Source: Hasllibacter sp963833115 (GTDB lineage: Bacteria; Pseudomonadota; Alphaproteobacteria; Rhodobacterales; Rhodobacteraceae). From it: DNA of 64,000 nucleotides. This document shows, piece by piece, positions 7,603 to 15,833 of the stretch. Position numbers and translations under genes: made by a program. The stretch spans positions 1,798,001 to 1,862,000 of the forward strand of contig CAWHWS010000002.1 of the NCBI GenBank assembly GCA_963833115.1. Reading direction: 5' to 3'. Every line of letters starts with the position of its first letter. Positions within the stretch are counted from its first letter, which is position 1. Below the pieces are notes generated by a model. That model was not told the origin of the DNA and did not search any database. It worked only from the letters and a program-made list of their open reading frames with translations.

Positions 7603-9964
7603 CGCGGCGCTGGCCTCGCATTGGCGGCGGCGGCCGCTCCAGCTCGGCACCCTCCTCGTCGGGCTGATGCTGGCCACCGCGCTCTGGACCGGGGTGCAGG
7701 CGGTGAACGCGGAGGCCCGGGCCTCCTATGCCGAGGCGTCCGGCGCCCTCGGGCAGTCCGAGCTGCCGGTGATCGACGGGCCCCTGACGGTGGACGAGTA
7801 CGTGGCGCTGCGGCGGGCGGGCTGGCGCGTCTCCCCGGTGGTGGAGGGGACGCTCCGGGTCGAGGGCGCGGCGCTGCGCCTGACGGGGTTCGAGCCGCTC
7901 ACGGCGCCGCCGGGCGCCCTCGGGGCGGCGTTCGTGGAGGGCGGCGTGCCCTTTGCGGCGCCCCCCATCCTCGCGGGGCCGGAGGCGTTCGCGGCACTGG
8001 AGGGCGCCGGCCTGGGGGAGGTGCGCCTGTCGGCCGCGCTGGGGCCGGGGGAGGCCGCGACCGATATCGGCCGGGCGATGGACCTCCTCGGCCGGGCGAC
8101 CCTCGACCGGGTGGTGGTCTTGCCGGGCGGATCGCTGGACCGCCCGGCGCTGGAGGCGGTGCTGCCCGGCCGGGCGGTCCGCCAGCCCGAGGACGAGGGC
8201 GACGTGGTGCGCCTCACGCGGAGCTTCCACCTCAACCTGACGGCGTTCGGGCTGCTGTCCTTCGCGGTCGGGCTCTTCATCGTGCACGCGGCCATCGGGC
8301 TCGCCTTCGAGCAGCGGCGGCCGATGATGCGGACACTGCGGGCGCTGGGCGTGCCGGCGGGGCGGCTCGTGGCGATCGTCGCGGCGGAGATGACGGCGCT
8401 GGCCCTGATCGCGGGCGCGGCGGGGGTGCTCCTGGGCTGGGCGATCGCGGCGGCGCTGCTGCCGGGGGTCGCGGCGACGCTCTCGGGCCTCTACGGCGCG
8501 GAGGTGGAGGGGGCGCTGCGGCTGCGCGCGTCCTGGGCGCTGGCCGGGCTGGGGATCGCCGTCCTGGGCACCTGGGCGGCCTCGGCGCGCGCGCTCTGGT
8601 CGCTGGCGCGGCTGCCGGTGCTGGGCGCGGGCCAGCCGCGGGCCTGGGCGATGGCGTCCGCCGCGCGGCTGCGCTGGCAGGCGGCGGGGGCGGCCGCGCT
8701 CCTGCTGGCCGGCCTCGCGGCGGGGGCGTTCGGGACCGGGATCGGCGCGGGCTTCGCGGCGCTGGGCGGGCTCCTCCTCGGCTCGGCGCTGCTGCTGCCG
8801 CCGGTCCTCGCGGCGCTGCTGGCGTTCGCCGAAGGGCGCGCGCGCGGGCCCCTCCTCCACTGGTTCCTGGCGGACACGCGCCAGCAATTGCCGGGCCTGT
8901 CGATGGCGCTCATGGCGCTGATGCTGGCGCTGGCGGCGAATATCGGCGTGGGCACGATGGTCGGGAGCTTCCGCGGCACGTTCACCGGCTGGCTCGACCA
9001 GCGCCTCGCCTCCGAGCTCTACGTGAGCGCCGCCACCCCGGCGCAGGCGGCCGAGGCGGTGGCCCTCCTCGAGGCGCGGGGCGACGTGGACGCGGTCCTG
9101 CCGATCTGGTCGGTGGAGACGCGGATCGGCGGGCTGCCGGGCGACCTCTTCGCCGTGCGCGACCACGCGACCTACCGGGACAACTGGCCCCTCCTGTCCG
9201 CGGCGCCGGACGTCTGGGACGCGCTCGCCGAGGGGCGCGGCGCCCTCCTCAACGAGCAGTCGGCGCGGCGGATGGGGCTCGGCGTGGGCGATCCGGTGGA
9301 GCTGGCGCCTGGCTGGTCGCTGCCGGTGGCGGGGGTGTATTCCGACTACGGCAACCCCAAGGGGCAGGCCCTCGTGGGCGAGGACGCGCTCGGGGCGCGC
9401 TATCCGGACGCGCCGCGCCTGCGGTTCGGGGTGCGCACCGACTCGCCCGAGGCGGTGCGCGCGGCCCTGGTGGCGGCGGGGCTGGCGCCCGGCGGCCTGA
9501 TCGACCAGGCGTCGATCAAGGCGCTGTCGCTGACGATCTTCGAGGCGACCTTCGCGGTGACGGGGGTGCTCAACGTGCTGACCCTCGCCGTCGCCGGCTT
9601 CGCCATGCTGGCCGCGCTCCTGACGCTGGCGGCGATGCGCCTGCCGCAGCTCGCGCCGGTCTGGGCGCTCGGGATGACGCGGCGGCGGCTCGCGCGGCTG
9701 GAGCTCGCGCGCACGGTGATGCTGGCGCTGGGGACGGCGGTGCTGGCGTTGCCGGTGGGGCTGGTGCTGGCCTGGACGCTGCTCGCGGTGGTGAACGTGC
9801 AGGCCTTCGGCTGGCGCCTGCCGATGAGCGTGTTCCCCGGCCAATGGGCGATCCTGATCGGCGCGGCGGCGCTGGCGGCGGCCCTGGCGGCGGCCTGGCC
9901 CGCGCGGCGGCTGGCGAGCGTGCCGCCGCGCGCCCTCCTGGAGGTGTTCGCCGGTGAGAGGTAG
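7586..9964 (+). CDS. FtsX-like ABC permease
   Basis: A 792-residue membrane protein, the permease partner of the ATPase at 6870-7538. One N-terminal helix (about residues 15-37) is followed by a large extracytoplasmic domain, a block of helices near residues 220-430, a second extracytoplasmic domain (about 450-640) and a final FtsX block (about 660-785: VLNVLTLAVAGFAMLAALLT and two more helices). Two FtsX domains in one chain is the arrangement of LolC/E-like and AttF/G-like fused permeases. The GTG start at 7586 is the last in a ladder of 17-bp repeats. Its 3' end overlaps the next gene by 11 bases. It likely moves a lipid-like or hydrophobic substrate together with the downstream lipocalin-like protein; this is inference from context. 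Confidence 0.88.
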   Translation: MTGAVLAALASHWRRRPLQLGTLLVGLMLATALWTGVQAVNAEARASYAEASGALGQSELPVIDGPLTVDEYVALRRAGWRVSPVVEGTLRVEGAALRLTGFEPLTAPPGALGAAFVEGGVPFAAPPILAGPEAFAALEGAGLGEVRLSAALGPGEAATDIGRAMDLLGRATLDRVVVLPGGSLDRPALEAVLPGRAVRQPEDEGDVVRLTRSFHLNLTAFGLLSFAVGLFIVHAAIGLAFEQRRPMMRTLRALGVPAGRLVAIVAAEMTALALIAGAAGVLLGWAIAAALLPGVAATLSGLYGAEVEGALRLRASWALAGLGIAVLGTWAASARALWSLARLPVLGAGQPRAWAMASAARLRWQAAGAAALLLAGLAAGAFGTGIGAGFAALGGLLLGSALLLPPVLAALLAFAEGRARGPLLHWFLADTRQQLPGLSMALMALMLALAANIGVGTMVGSFRGTFTGWLDQRLASELYVSAATPAQAAEAVALLEARGDVDAVLPIWSVETRIGGLPGDLFAVRDHATYRDNWPLLSAAPDVWDALAEGRGALLNEQSARRMGLGVGDPVELAPGWSLPVAGVYSDYGNPKGQALVGEDALGARYPDAPRLRFGVRTDSPEAVRAALVAAGLAPGGLIDQASIKALSLTIFEATFAVTGVLNVLTLAVAGFAMLAALLTLAAMRLPQLAPVWALGMTRRRLARLELARTVMLALGTAVLALPVGLVLAWTLLAVVNVQAFGWRLPMSVFPGQWAILIGAAALAAALAAAWPARRLASVPPRALLEVFAGER

Positions 9965-11072
9965 GCGCGCCTTCCTCGCGGCCTCGGCCGCCGCGGTCCT
10001 GGCGCGCCGCGCGGGCGCCCAGGGGTTCGCGAACATGGGCGCGCCGGCCGCGGGGTTCGGCACGCCGGCGCGCGGCCCGTTCGAGTTCCCGCGCGATCAC
10101 GGCCCGCACCCGGACTTCCGCATCGAATGGTGGTACGTCACCGCCAACCTGCGCACCGCGGACGGCACGCCCTGCGGGGTTCAGTGGACGCTCTTCCGCA
10201 GCGCCCTGGCCCCCGAAGGGGCGGATGCGGGCTGGACCTCGCCGCAGGTCTGGCTCGGTCACATGGGCGTCACCCTGCCGGACCGGCACGTGGCCTCCGA
10301 GCGCATCGGGCGCGGCGGCATCGGGCAGGCGGGCGTGCGCGCCGCCCCGTTCGAGGCGTGGATCGACGACTGGTCGATGGCCGGCCGGGCGCTCTCGGAC
10401 GTGCGGATGCGCGCGGCGGGGGAGGCGGCGGGGTTCGACCTCTCCCTCGTGGCGCAGGGCCCGTTCACGCCGCAGGGGGAGGGGGGCTATTCGGTCAAGT
10501 CCCGCGAGGGACAGGCGTCCCGCTACTACTCGCAGCCGTTCTACGCGGCCTCGGGCCGGCTCCTGCTCGCGGAGGGCGGCGCGGTGCGGGAGGTTCCGGT
10601 CACGGGCCGGGCCTGGCTCGACCGGGAATGGTCCTCGCAGCCGCTCTCGGAGGGGCAGACGGGCTGGGACTGGTTCTCGCTCCATCTCGACGAGGGGCCG
10701 GGCACCGCGGCGATCCCGGGCGCCGCGCGGGACGCCCCGGGCGCCAAGATGATGGGCTTCCGCCTGCGCGACGAGGGCGGCGACTACACCTCCGCCACCT
10801 GGATCGACCCGGGCGGGACGCCCGCGCCCCTGCCGGAGGGCGCGCTCGCCGCCGAGCCGCTGGAGACCGCGCGCGTGGCCGGGCGCGACGTGCCCGTGCG
10901 CTGGCGCGTGACCCTGCCGGCGCGGGGGGTCGACGTGACGGTCGCGGCGGTGAACCCGGCGGCGTGGATGGACCTTTCGGTGCCCTACTGGGAGGGTCCG
11001 GTGAGCGTGACGGGCAGCCATCGCGGCGAGGGGTACCTGGAGATGACGGGCTACGCGGCGGAGGCGGGATGA
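9954..11072 (+). CDS. AttH/CrtC-like lipocalin-domain protein
   Basis: A 372-residue exported protein related to AttH and the carotenoid 1,2-hydratase family (two consecutive lipocalin-like barrels). The N-terminus (RGRRAFLAASAAAVLARRAG) resembles a twin-arginine signal. The family signature follows at about residues 44-70: FPRDHGPHPDFRIEWWYVTA. Another conserved stretch is AWLDREWSSQPL with GWDWFSLHL after it. The GTG start at 9954 lies inside the permease gene. An ABC ATPase, FtsX permease and AttH-like protein in this order form an attEFGH-like set, whose substrate is not established; the lipocalin fold suggests a hydrophobic ligand. Confidence 0.85.
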   Translation: MRGRRAFLAASAAAVLARRAGAQGFANMGAPAAGFGTPARGPFEFPRDHGPHPDFRIEWWYVTANLRTADGTPCGVQWTLFRSALAPEGADAGWTSPQVWLGHMGVTLPDRHVASERIGRGGIGQAGVRAAPFEAWIDDWSMAGRALSDVRMRAAGEAAGFDLSLVAQGPFTPQGEGGYSVKSREGQASRYYSQPFYAASGRLLLAEGGAVREVPVTGRAWLDREWSSQPLSEGQTGWDWFSLHLDEGPGTAAIPGAARDAPGAKMMGFRLRDEGGDYTSATWIDPGGTPAPLPEGALAAEPLETARVAGRDVPVRWRVTLPARGVDVTVAAVNPAAWMDLSVPYWEGPVSVTGSHRGEGYLEMTGYAAEAG

Positions 11073-11593
11073 GCGCGCCCCTGAGCGGGACGCTGGAGGC
11101 GGCGCTGGACGGCATCTGGGACCGCCTCGCGCGGGCGCGGGAGGTGGCGCTCGCGACCTGCGGCGCGGACGGGCCGGAGGCGCGCACGGTGGTCCTGCGC
11201 CGCGCGGACCGGGCGGCCGGGCGCGTGGAGATGGCCTCGGACGCGCGGGCGGCGAAGGTGGCGGCGCTCCGGGCCGATCCGCGGGCGGCGGTGCTCCTGT
11301 GGGACCCGGGCGAGGCGCTGCAGATCCGCCTGTCCCTCCACGTGCGGATCGTGGTCGGGGACGCGGGGCGCTGGGCCGCGATGCCGGAGGCCGCGCGGTG
11401 GAACTACGGCGCGGTGCCGCCGCCGGGCACGCCCGTGCCGGGGCCGGACGACTGGGAGCGGCCATCGGCGCGGGAGGGGTTCGCCGCCCTGATCGGCGAG
11501 GTGCGCGGCATCGACGCGGTGCTCCTGGCCGAGGCGGGGCACCGGCGCGCGGCGTGGGGCGCGGGCGGGGCCGGCCGATGGCTGAGCCCGTGA
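11069..11593 (+). CDS. Pyridoxamine 5'-phosphate oxidase family FMN-binding protein
   Basis: A 174-residue cytoplasmic protein of the split-barrel FMN-binding fold. Typical family stretches are ALATCGADGPEARTVVLRRADRA and ASDARAAKVAALRADPRAAVLLWDP, followed by LQIRLSLHVRI. It matches the N-terminal half of PdxH-like oxidases but lacks the C-terminal PNPOx dimerisation segment, so it is probably not the vitamin B6 enzyme itself. The ATG overlaps the previous stop (ATGA), and the next gene starts 16 bases before this one ends, which indicates translational coupling. Confidence 0.82.
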   Translation: MSAPLSGTLEAALDGIWDRLARAREVALATCGADGPEARTVVLRRADRAAGRVEMASDARAAKVAALRADPRAAVLLWDPGEALQIRLSLHVRIVVGDAGRWAAMPEAARWNYGAVPPPGTPVPGPDDWERPSAREGFAALIGEVRGIDAVLLAEAGHRRAAWGAGGAGRWLSP

Positions 11594-12489
11594 GCGTGCT
11601 GATCGTCGGGGCCGGCCTCGCGGGGCTCGCGGCGGGGGCGGCGCTGCGCGCGGCGGGGCGGGAGGTGATCCTCCTCGACAAGGGGCGGCGGCCCGGCGGG
11701 CGGGCGGCGGAGCGCGGCGCGGACGGCGTCGGCGCCTTCGAGCACGGGCTGCCCTGGGTCGGGGCGGAGGCGCGGGGCGCGCCCTTCGACGGGTTCGCGC
11801 CCTGGGAGGCGGGCCGCCGTGTCGCGCCGGGGGGCGTGGGCGCCTGGACCGATGCGCTGGCCGCGCCGCTCGCCCCGGCGCAGGGGGTCGCGGCGACGCG
11901 GATCGAGGGCGGGCCGGGCGGCTGGCGCGTCCTGGCGGGGGAGGCGGCCTTCGAGGCGGACGCCTTGATCCTCACGGTGCCGCCGTCGCAGGCCGCGGCG
12001 CTCCTCCCGGCGGCGGCGTCGGCCCTGGCGGCGGCCCGGATGCTGCCCTGCTGGACGCTGATGGCGGCGTGGGGCGGGGCGACGGGGATCGACCCCGCGC
12101 GGGCCGCGCCGGGCGACCGGGCGATCGCGGAGCACGCCAAGCCGGGGCGGGCGCCGGCGCCGGAGCGGTGGACGCTGCAGGTCGGCGCGCGGGCGAGCGC
12201 CGCGATGCTCGAGACGGACCGCGCCGACGCGGTGGCGCCCCTCCTGGAGCGGCTCGGCGCGCTGGCCGGCGGGCCGCTGCCGGCGCCGCTCTGGGCGCGC
12301 GCGCATCGCTGGCGCTTCGCGGCCTGCGCCCGCCCGCTCGGCGCGGATTTCGCCGCGGCCGGGGGCGCGCTCCTGGGCGGCGACTGGGCGCCGGGGCCGC
12401 GGGCGGGGCTGGCGCACCCGCTCGCGGGCGGCGCGGCGGCGGCCGTGCGCTCGGGGCGGGCCATGGCGGCGGCGCTGCTCGCGCGTTAG
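11578..12489 (+). CDS. NAD(P)/FAD-dependent oxidoreductase (renalase-like)
   Basis: A 303-residue flavoprotein. The N-terminus has a dinucleotide-binding Rossmann motif (VLIVGAGLAGLAAGAALRAA, ending in an acidic LLDK) and the second FAD contact RRPGGRAAERG, which places it with the amine-oxidase/renalase-like family of small FAD oxidoreductases. The C-terminus has the FAD-closing pattern GGDWAPGPRAG. The substrate is unknown. It overlaps the upstream FMN-binding gene and lies ten bases before the selenouridine synthase gene, so it is in the same transcript. Confidence 0.85.
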   Translation: MAEPVSVLIVGAGLAGLAAGAALRAAGREVILLDKGRRPGGRAAERGADGVGAFEHGLPWVGAEARGAPFDGFAPWEAGRRVAPGGVGAWTDALAAPLAPAQGVAATRIEGGPGGWRVLAGEAAFEADALILTVPPSQAAALLPAAASALAAARMLPCWTLMAAWGGATGIDPARAAPGDRAIAEHAKPGRAPAPERWTLQVGARASAAMLETDRADAVAPLLERLGALAGGPLPAPLWARAHRWRFAACARPLGADFAAAGGALLGGDWAPGPRAGLAHPLAGGAAAAVRSGRAMAAALLAR

Positions 12490-12498
12490 GGGCCGGGC

Positions 12499-13542
12499 AT
12501 GAAGGTGGCGCTCGGCAGCATCGACCCGCTCGGGAGCGGCGACTGGGACGACGTGATCGACGTGCGCTCGCCGTCCGAGTTCGCCGAGGACCGGCTGCCG
12601 GGCGCGATCTCCCTGCCGGTGCTCACCGACGCGCAGCGCGCCGAGGTGGGCACGATCTACACCCGAGAGGACCGGTTCCGCGCCCGCCGGATCGGGGCGG
12701 CGCATGTCGCGCGCAACGCCGCCGCCCATATCGAGGGCGCGCTCCGGGATCGCGGCGGCGGGTGGCGGCCGCTCGTCTACTGCTGGCGCGGGGGCCAGCG
12801 CTCGGGCGCGTTCGCCGTGATCCTGGCGCAGATCGGCTGGCGCGTCGGCGTGGTCGACGGCGGCTACCGCGCCTGGCGGCGGATGATCTCGGAGGCGCTC
12901 TACGGACCCGCGCTGGCGCACCGCCTGATCCTCCTGGACGGCAACACCGGGACGGCCAAGACCGCGATCCTGCAGCGCCTCTCCGCGCAGTCGCTCGACC
13001 TCGAGGGGCTGGCCGCGCACCGGGGCAGCGTGTTCGGCGGCGTGGCGGGGGGGCAGCCCTCGCAGAAGATGTTCGAGGGGCGGCTGGCGGCGGCGCTGCG
13101 CGCGCTCGACCCGGCGCGCCCGACCGTGGTGGAGGCGGAATCGAGCCGGATCGGGGAGATCACCCTGCCGCCGGCGCTCTGGGCCGCGATGCGCGCGGCG
13201 CCCCGGCTGCGGGTGGAGGCGGACCTGCCCGTGCGGGCGGCCTATCTCGCGCGGGCCTATGCGGACGTGACGGCCGAACCCGCGGCCCTCGCCGCCCGGC
13301 TGGAGGCGCTCGTGCCGCTTCAGGGCCGCGCGGTCGTCGCCCGCTGGCGCGAGATGGCGGATGCGGGGGCGCACGAGGTCCTGGCCGGCGAGCTGATGGA
13401 GCGGCATTACGACCCCCGCTACGCCCGCGCCAAGATGCGCGAGGGGGCCGTGCCGGTGGCGCGCGTGCCCCTGACCGGGCCGGACGACGCGTCGATCGCG
13501 GCGGCGGCGGCGCGGGTCGACGCGCTGGTGGCGCGGCTCTAG
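12499..13542 (+). CDS. mnmH: tRNA 2-selenouridine/geranyl-2-thiouridine synthase
   Basis: Replaces sulfur by selenium in 2-thiouridine at the wobble position of certain tRNAs, using selenophosphate. The 347-residue product has an N-terminal rhodanese domain with the catalytic Cys95 in YCWRGGQRSG, then a P-loop domain with GNTGTAKT at residues 148-155, followed by the conserved LAAHRGSVFGG stretch. The P-loop has Ala where many homologues have Gly. It converges on selD (13552-15708), nine bases away, which supplies selenophosphate. The two genes together are a self-sufficient selenouridine module. Also called selU or ybbB. Confidence 0.95.
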   Translation: MKVALGSIDPLGSGDWDDVIDVRSPSEFAEDRLPGAISLPVLTDAQRAEVGTIYTREDRFRARRIGAAHVARNAAAHIEGALRDRGGGWRPLVYCWRGGQRSGAFAVILAQIGWRVGVVDGGYRAWRRMISEALYGPALAHRLILLDGNTGTAKTAILQRLSAQSLDLEGLAAHRGSVFGGVAGGQPSQKMFEGRLAAALRALDPARPTVVEAESSRIGEITLPPALWAAMRAAPRLRVEADLPVRAAYLARAYADVTAEPAALAARLEALVPLQGRAVVARWREMADAGAHEVLAGELMERHYDPRYARAKMREGAVPVARVPLTGPDDASIAAAAARVDALVARL

Positions 13543-13551
13543 GCGCGCCTT

Positions 13552-15708
13552 TCAGTCGAAGGTGACGATGGGGCCCGGGCCCGCGGGCCCCACGCCGCCG
13601 ATGCGCACCGCGCCGTGGCCCTCGAGCGCGGGCACGGCGGCCTCCGGCACGGCGGCGAGGAGGCCCCCGGCGGTCTGCGGATCGGTCATGAGCGCGCCCG
13701 CGTCCCCCTCGGGAATCGTCGCGCGGCCGACGAGGGCGGCGCCGTTGGCGGCGTGGAGGCTGGAGCGCACCCCGGCGGCGGCGAGGGCGCGCGCGCCGGG
13801 CATCAGGGGGACGGCGGAGAGGTCCACGCGCGCGGTCACGCCGCTCGCGGCGCACAGGCCCGCGAGGTGCCCGGCGAGGCCGAAGCCGGTCACGTCGGTC
13901 ATCGCGGTCGCATGGGGCGCGAGCGCGCGCGCGATCTCGCCCTGCGGCGTGGCCATCAGGTCGAGCGCGGCGGCGACCGCGGCGCCGGGCGCGCCTCCCG
14001 CCATCTCGGCGGCGAGGATCGTGCCCGAGCCGATCGCCCGGGTCAGGACGAGCGCCTCGCCCGGGCGGGCGCCGGCGAGGGTGATCGGCGTCTCGGCGAG
14101 GCCCGTGACGGCGAAGCCGATCATGGCCTCCGCGCCCAGGGTGGTGTGCCCGCCGACGATGGCGGCGCCCTCGGCGCCGAAGATGTCCGCGGCGGCGGCC
14201 ATGATCTCGCGCAGGGTCTCGCGCTGCAGCCGGTCCGACATGTGCGGCAGCACGATCGAGGCGAGCGCGGCCTGCGGCGCGGCGCCCATCGCCCAGACGT
14301 CGCCCAGCGCGTGGATCGCGGCGATGCGCGACAGGAGCCAGGGATCGAGGGTGAAGGCGCGCAGGTGGTCGGTGGTCAGGACCTGGCGCGCGCCCCCCAT
14401 GGCGAGGATCGCGGCGTCGTCCCCCGGCGCGGCGAGGACGTCGCCCCGCGCGGGCGCGGGCAGCGCGGCGAGCGCGGCGGCGAGCGCGTCCGGCCCGACC
14501 TTGGCGCCGCAGCCGCCGCAGGGGGCGGGCGCGTCCGTCACGGCCCGCGCCGCGCCCTCGGCCGCGCGGCGCGGGATGGCGGGCGGCGGCATGGCGGGCA
14601 GGTCCGTCAGGCGGGCCATGAAACGGCGGTCGATGCGGTCCTTCCAGCGCCAGATCGGGCCCGCGGGCCACGTGACCGCGCGGCCCGACCGGTCGGCGAT
14701 GGCCTCCCGCCCCCCGAGCGAGACGAGCTTGAGGAAGGCCCCCTGCGGATCGAACCGGCGGCGGGCGCCCCGGCCCATGATCGCGGCGCGCAGGTTGCGC
14801 TCGAGGATCGGGGCGGCGCGCACGGCGTAGACCCCGGCCTTGGCCCGCGGCGCGTGGCGCAGGTGCACGCAGTCGCCGGCCCCGAAGATGCGGGCGTCGT
14901 CCGGGCAGGCGAGGGTCGCGCCGACGTCGAGAAAGCCCTCCGTGCAGGGCAGGCCGGTGGCCGCGATCCAGGGCCAGGGGCGGGCGCCCGCGGCGCCGAC
15001 GGTGAGGGCGGCCGGCACGGTGCGCCCGCCCGCGAGGCGGGGGCCGCCGGCCGTGACCTCCTCCACCGCGGTGCCCTCGATCAGGGCGATGCCGGCGCGG
15101 TCCAGTCGGGCGCGCAGGGCCGCCTCGGCGGCGTCGGAGAGGCCGGCGAGGGCGCGCCCGGCCTCGATCACGGTGACGCGCCCGGCCCGGCCCAGGCGAT
15201 GGGCCATCGCGAGCGAGAGCTCGACCCCCGCGACCCCGCCGCCGATCACCGCCGCGTCGCCGCCGCCCGCCGCGACGAAGGCGGCCCAGCGGTCCGCGAA
15301 GGCGCCCAGCGGCTTGGCGGCGACGGCGTGCTCGGCGAAGCCCGGCAGGCCCGGCATGGCGGAGGTGATGCCGACGTCGAGCGACACGGCGTCGTAGGGC
15401 AATGGCGGGCGCCCCTCGACGAGGACGTGCCGGGCGGCGCGATCCAGGCCGGTGGCGCGGGCGCGCACTAGGCGGGCGCCGGCGAAGCGCGCCAGGCGCA
15501 CGAGGTCGATCTCCAGCTCGGCGCGGGCGTAGTGGCCGGCGACATGGCCCGGGAGCATGCCGGTATAGGGCGCCGACGCGTTCGGATCGACGAGCGTGAG
15601 CCGGGCGCCCGGCAGCGGGTCCATGCCCCAGCGGCGCAGGACGAGCGCGTGGGCGTGGCCGCCGCCGACCAGCACGAGGTCGCGGGTGAGGGGGATCGCG
15701 GGCGTCAT
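13552..15708 (-). CDS. selD: Selenide, water dikinase fused to a pyridine nucleotide-disulfide oxidoreductase
   Basis: Makes selenophosphate from selenide and ATP. The 718-residue product is a fusion. Residues 1 to about 385 form an NDH-2-like FAD/NAD domain (VLVGGGHAHALVLRRWGM at the start, SLDVGITS, and IFGAGDCVHLRHAPRAKAGV for FAD binding). Residues from about 390 on are SelD, with the catalytic Cys and Lys in PAPCGGCGAKVG, Asp-rich ATP sites (APGDDAAIL, TTDHLRAF) and GDVWAMGA. The active-site residue is cysteine, not selenocysteine. SelD fused to such a flavoprotein is known in several proteobacteria; the flavoprotein may reduce selenium compounds for the kinase domain. It pairs convergently with mnmH. 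Confidence 0.95.
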   Translation of the reverse strand: MTPAIPLTRDLVLVGGGHAHALVLRRWGMDPLPGARLTLVDPNASAPYTGMLPGHVAGHYARAELEIDLVRLARFAGARLVRARATGLDRAARHVLVEGRPPLPYDAVSLDVGITSAMPGLPGFAEHAVAAKPLGAFADRWAAFVAAGGGDAAVIGGGVAGVELSLAMAHRLGRAGRVTVIEAGRALAGLSDAAEAALRARLDRAGIALIEGTAVEEVTAGGPRLAGGRTVPAALTVGAAGARPWPWIAATGLPCTEGFLDVGATLACPDDARIFGAGDCVHLRHAPRAKAGVYAVRAAPILERNLRAAIMGRGARRRFDPQGAFLKLVSLGGREAIADRSGRAVTWPAGPIWRWKDRIDRRFMARLTDLPAMPPPAIPRRAAEGAARAVTDAPAPCGGCGAKVGPDALAAALAALPAPARGDVLAAPGDDAAILAMGGARQVLTTDHLRAFTLDPWLLSRIAAIHALGDVWAMGAAPQAALASIVLPHMSDRLQRETLREIMAAAADIFGAEGAAIVGGHTTLGAEAMIGFAVTGLAETPITLAGARPGEALVLTRAIGSGTILAAEMAGGAPGAAVAAALDLMATPQGEIARALAPHATAMTDVTGFGLAGHLAGLCAASGVTARVDLSAVPLMPGARALAAAGVRSSLHAANGAALVGRATIPEGDAGALMTDPQTAGGLLAAVPEAAVPALEGHGAVRIGGVGPAGPGPIVTFD

Positions 15709-15833
15709 GCGCGGTGCCTAGCCCCGCGGCGGGCCCGCCGCGAGGGGCGCGCGATCACGAAGGGGGGCGGGCCGGGCTCGGGCCCCGCGAGGGGGCCGCT
15801 CGCCCGGCCCGGCGCGGGCGGGGCCGCGCGGCG

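Noticed and set aside
6902..10063. A minus-strand open frame of about 1050 codons opposite the ABC ATPase and permease genes
   Set aside because: It is a shadow of two well-supported genes, with Arg/His/Gln-rich low-complexity translation and no domain.
14500..14525. Possible selenocysteine in SelD
   Set aside because: The active-site codons in CGGCGAK are ordinary Cys codons; there is no in-frame TGA.
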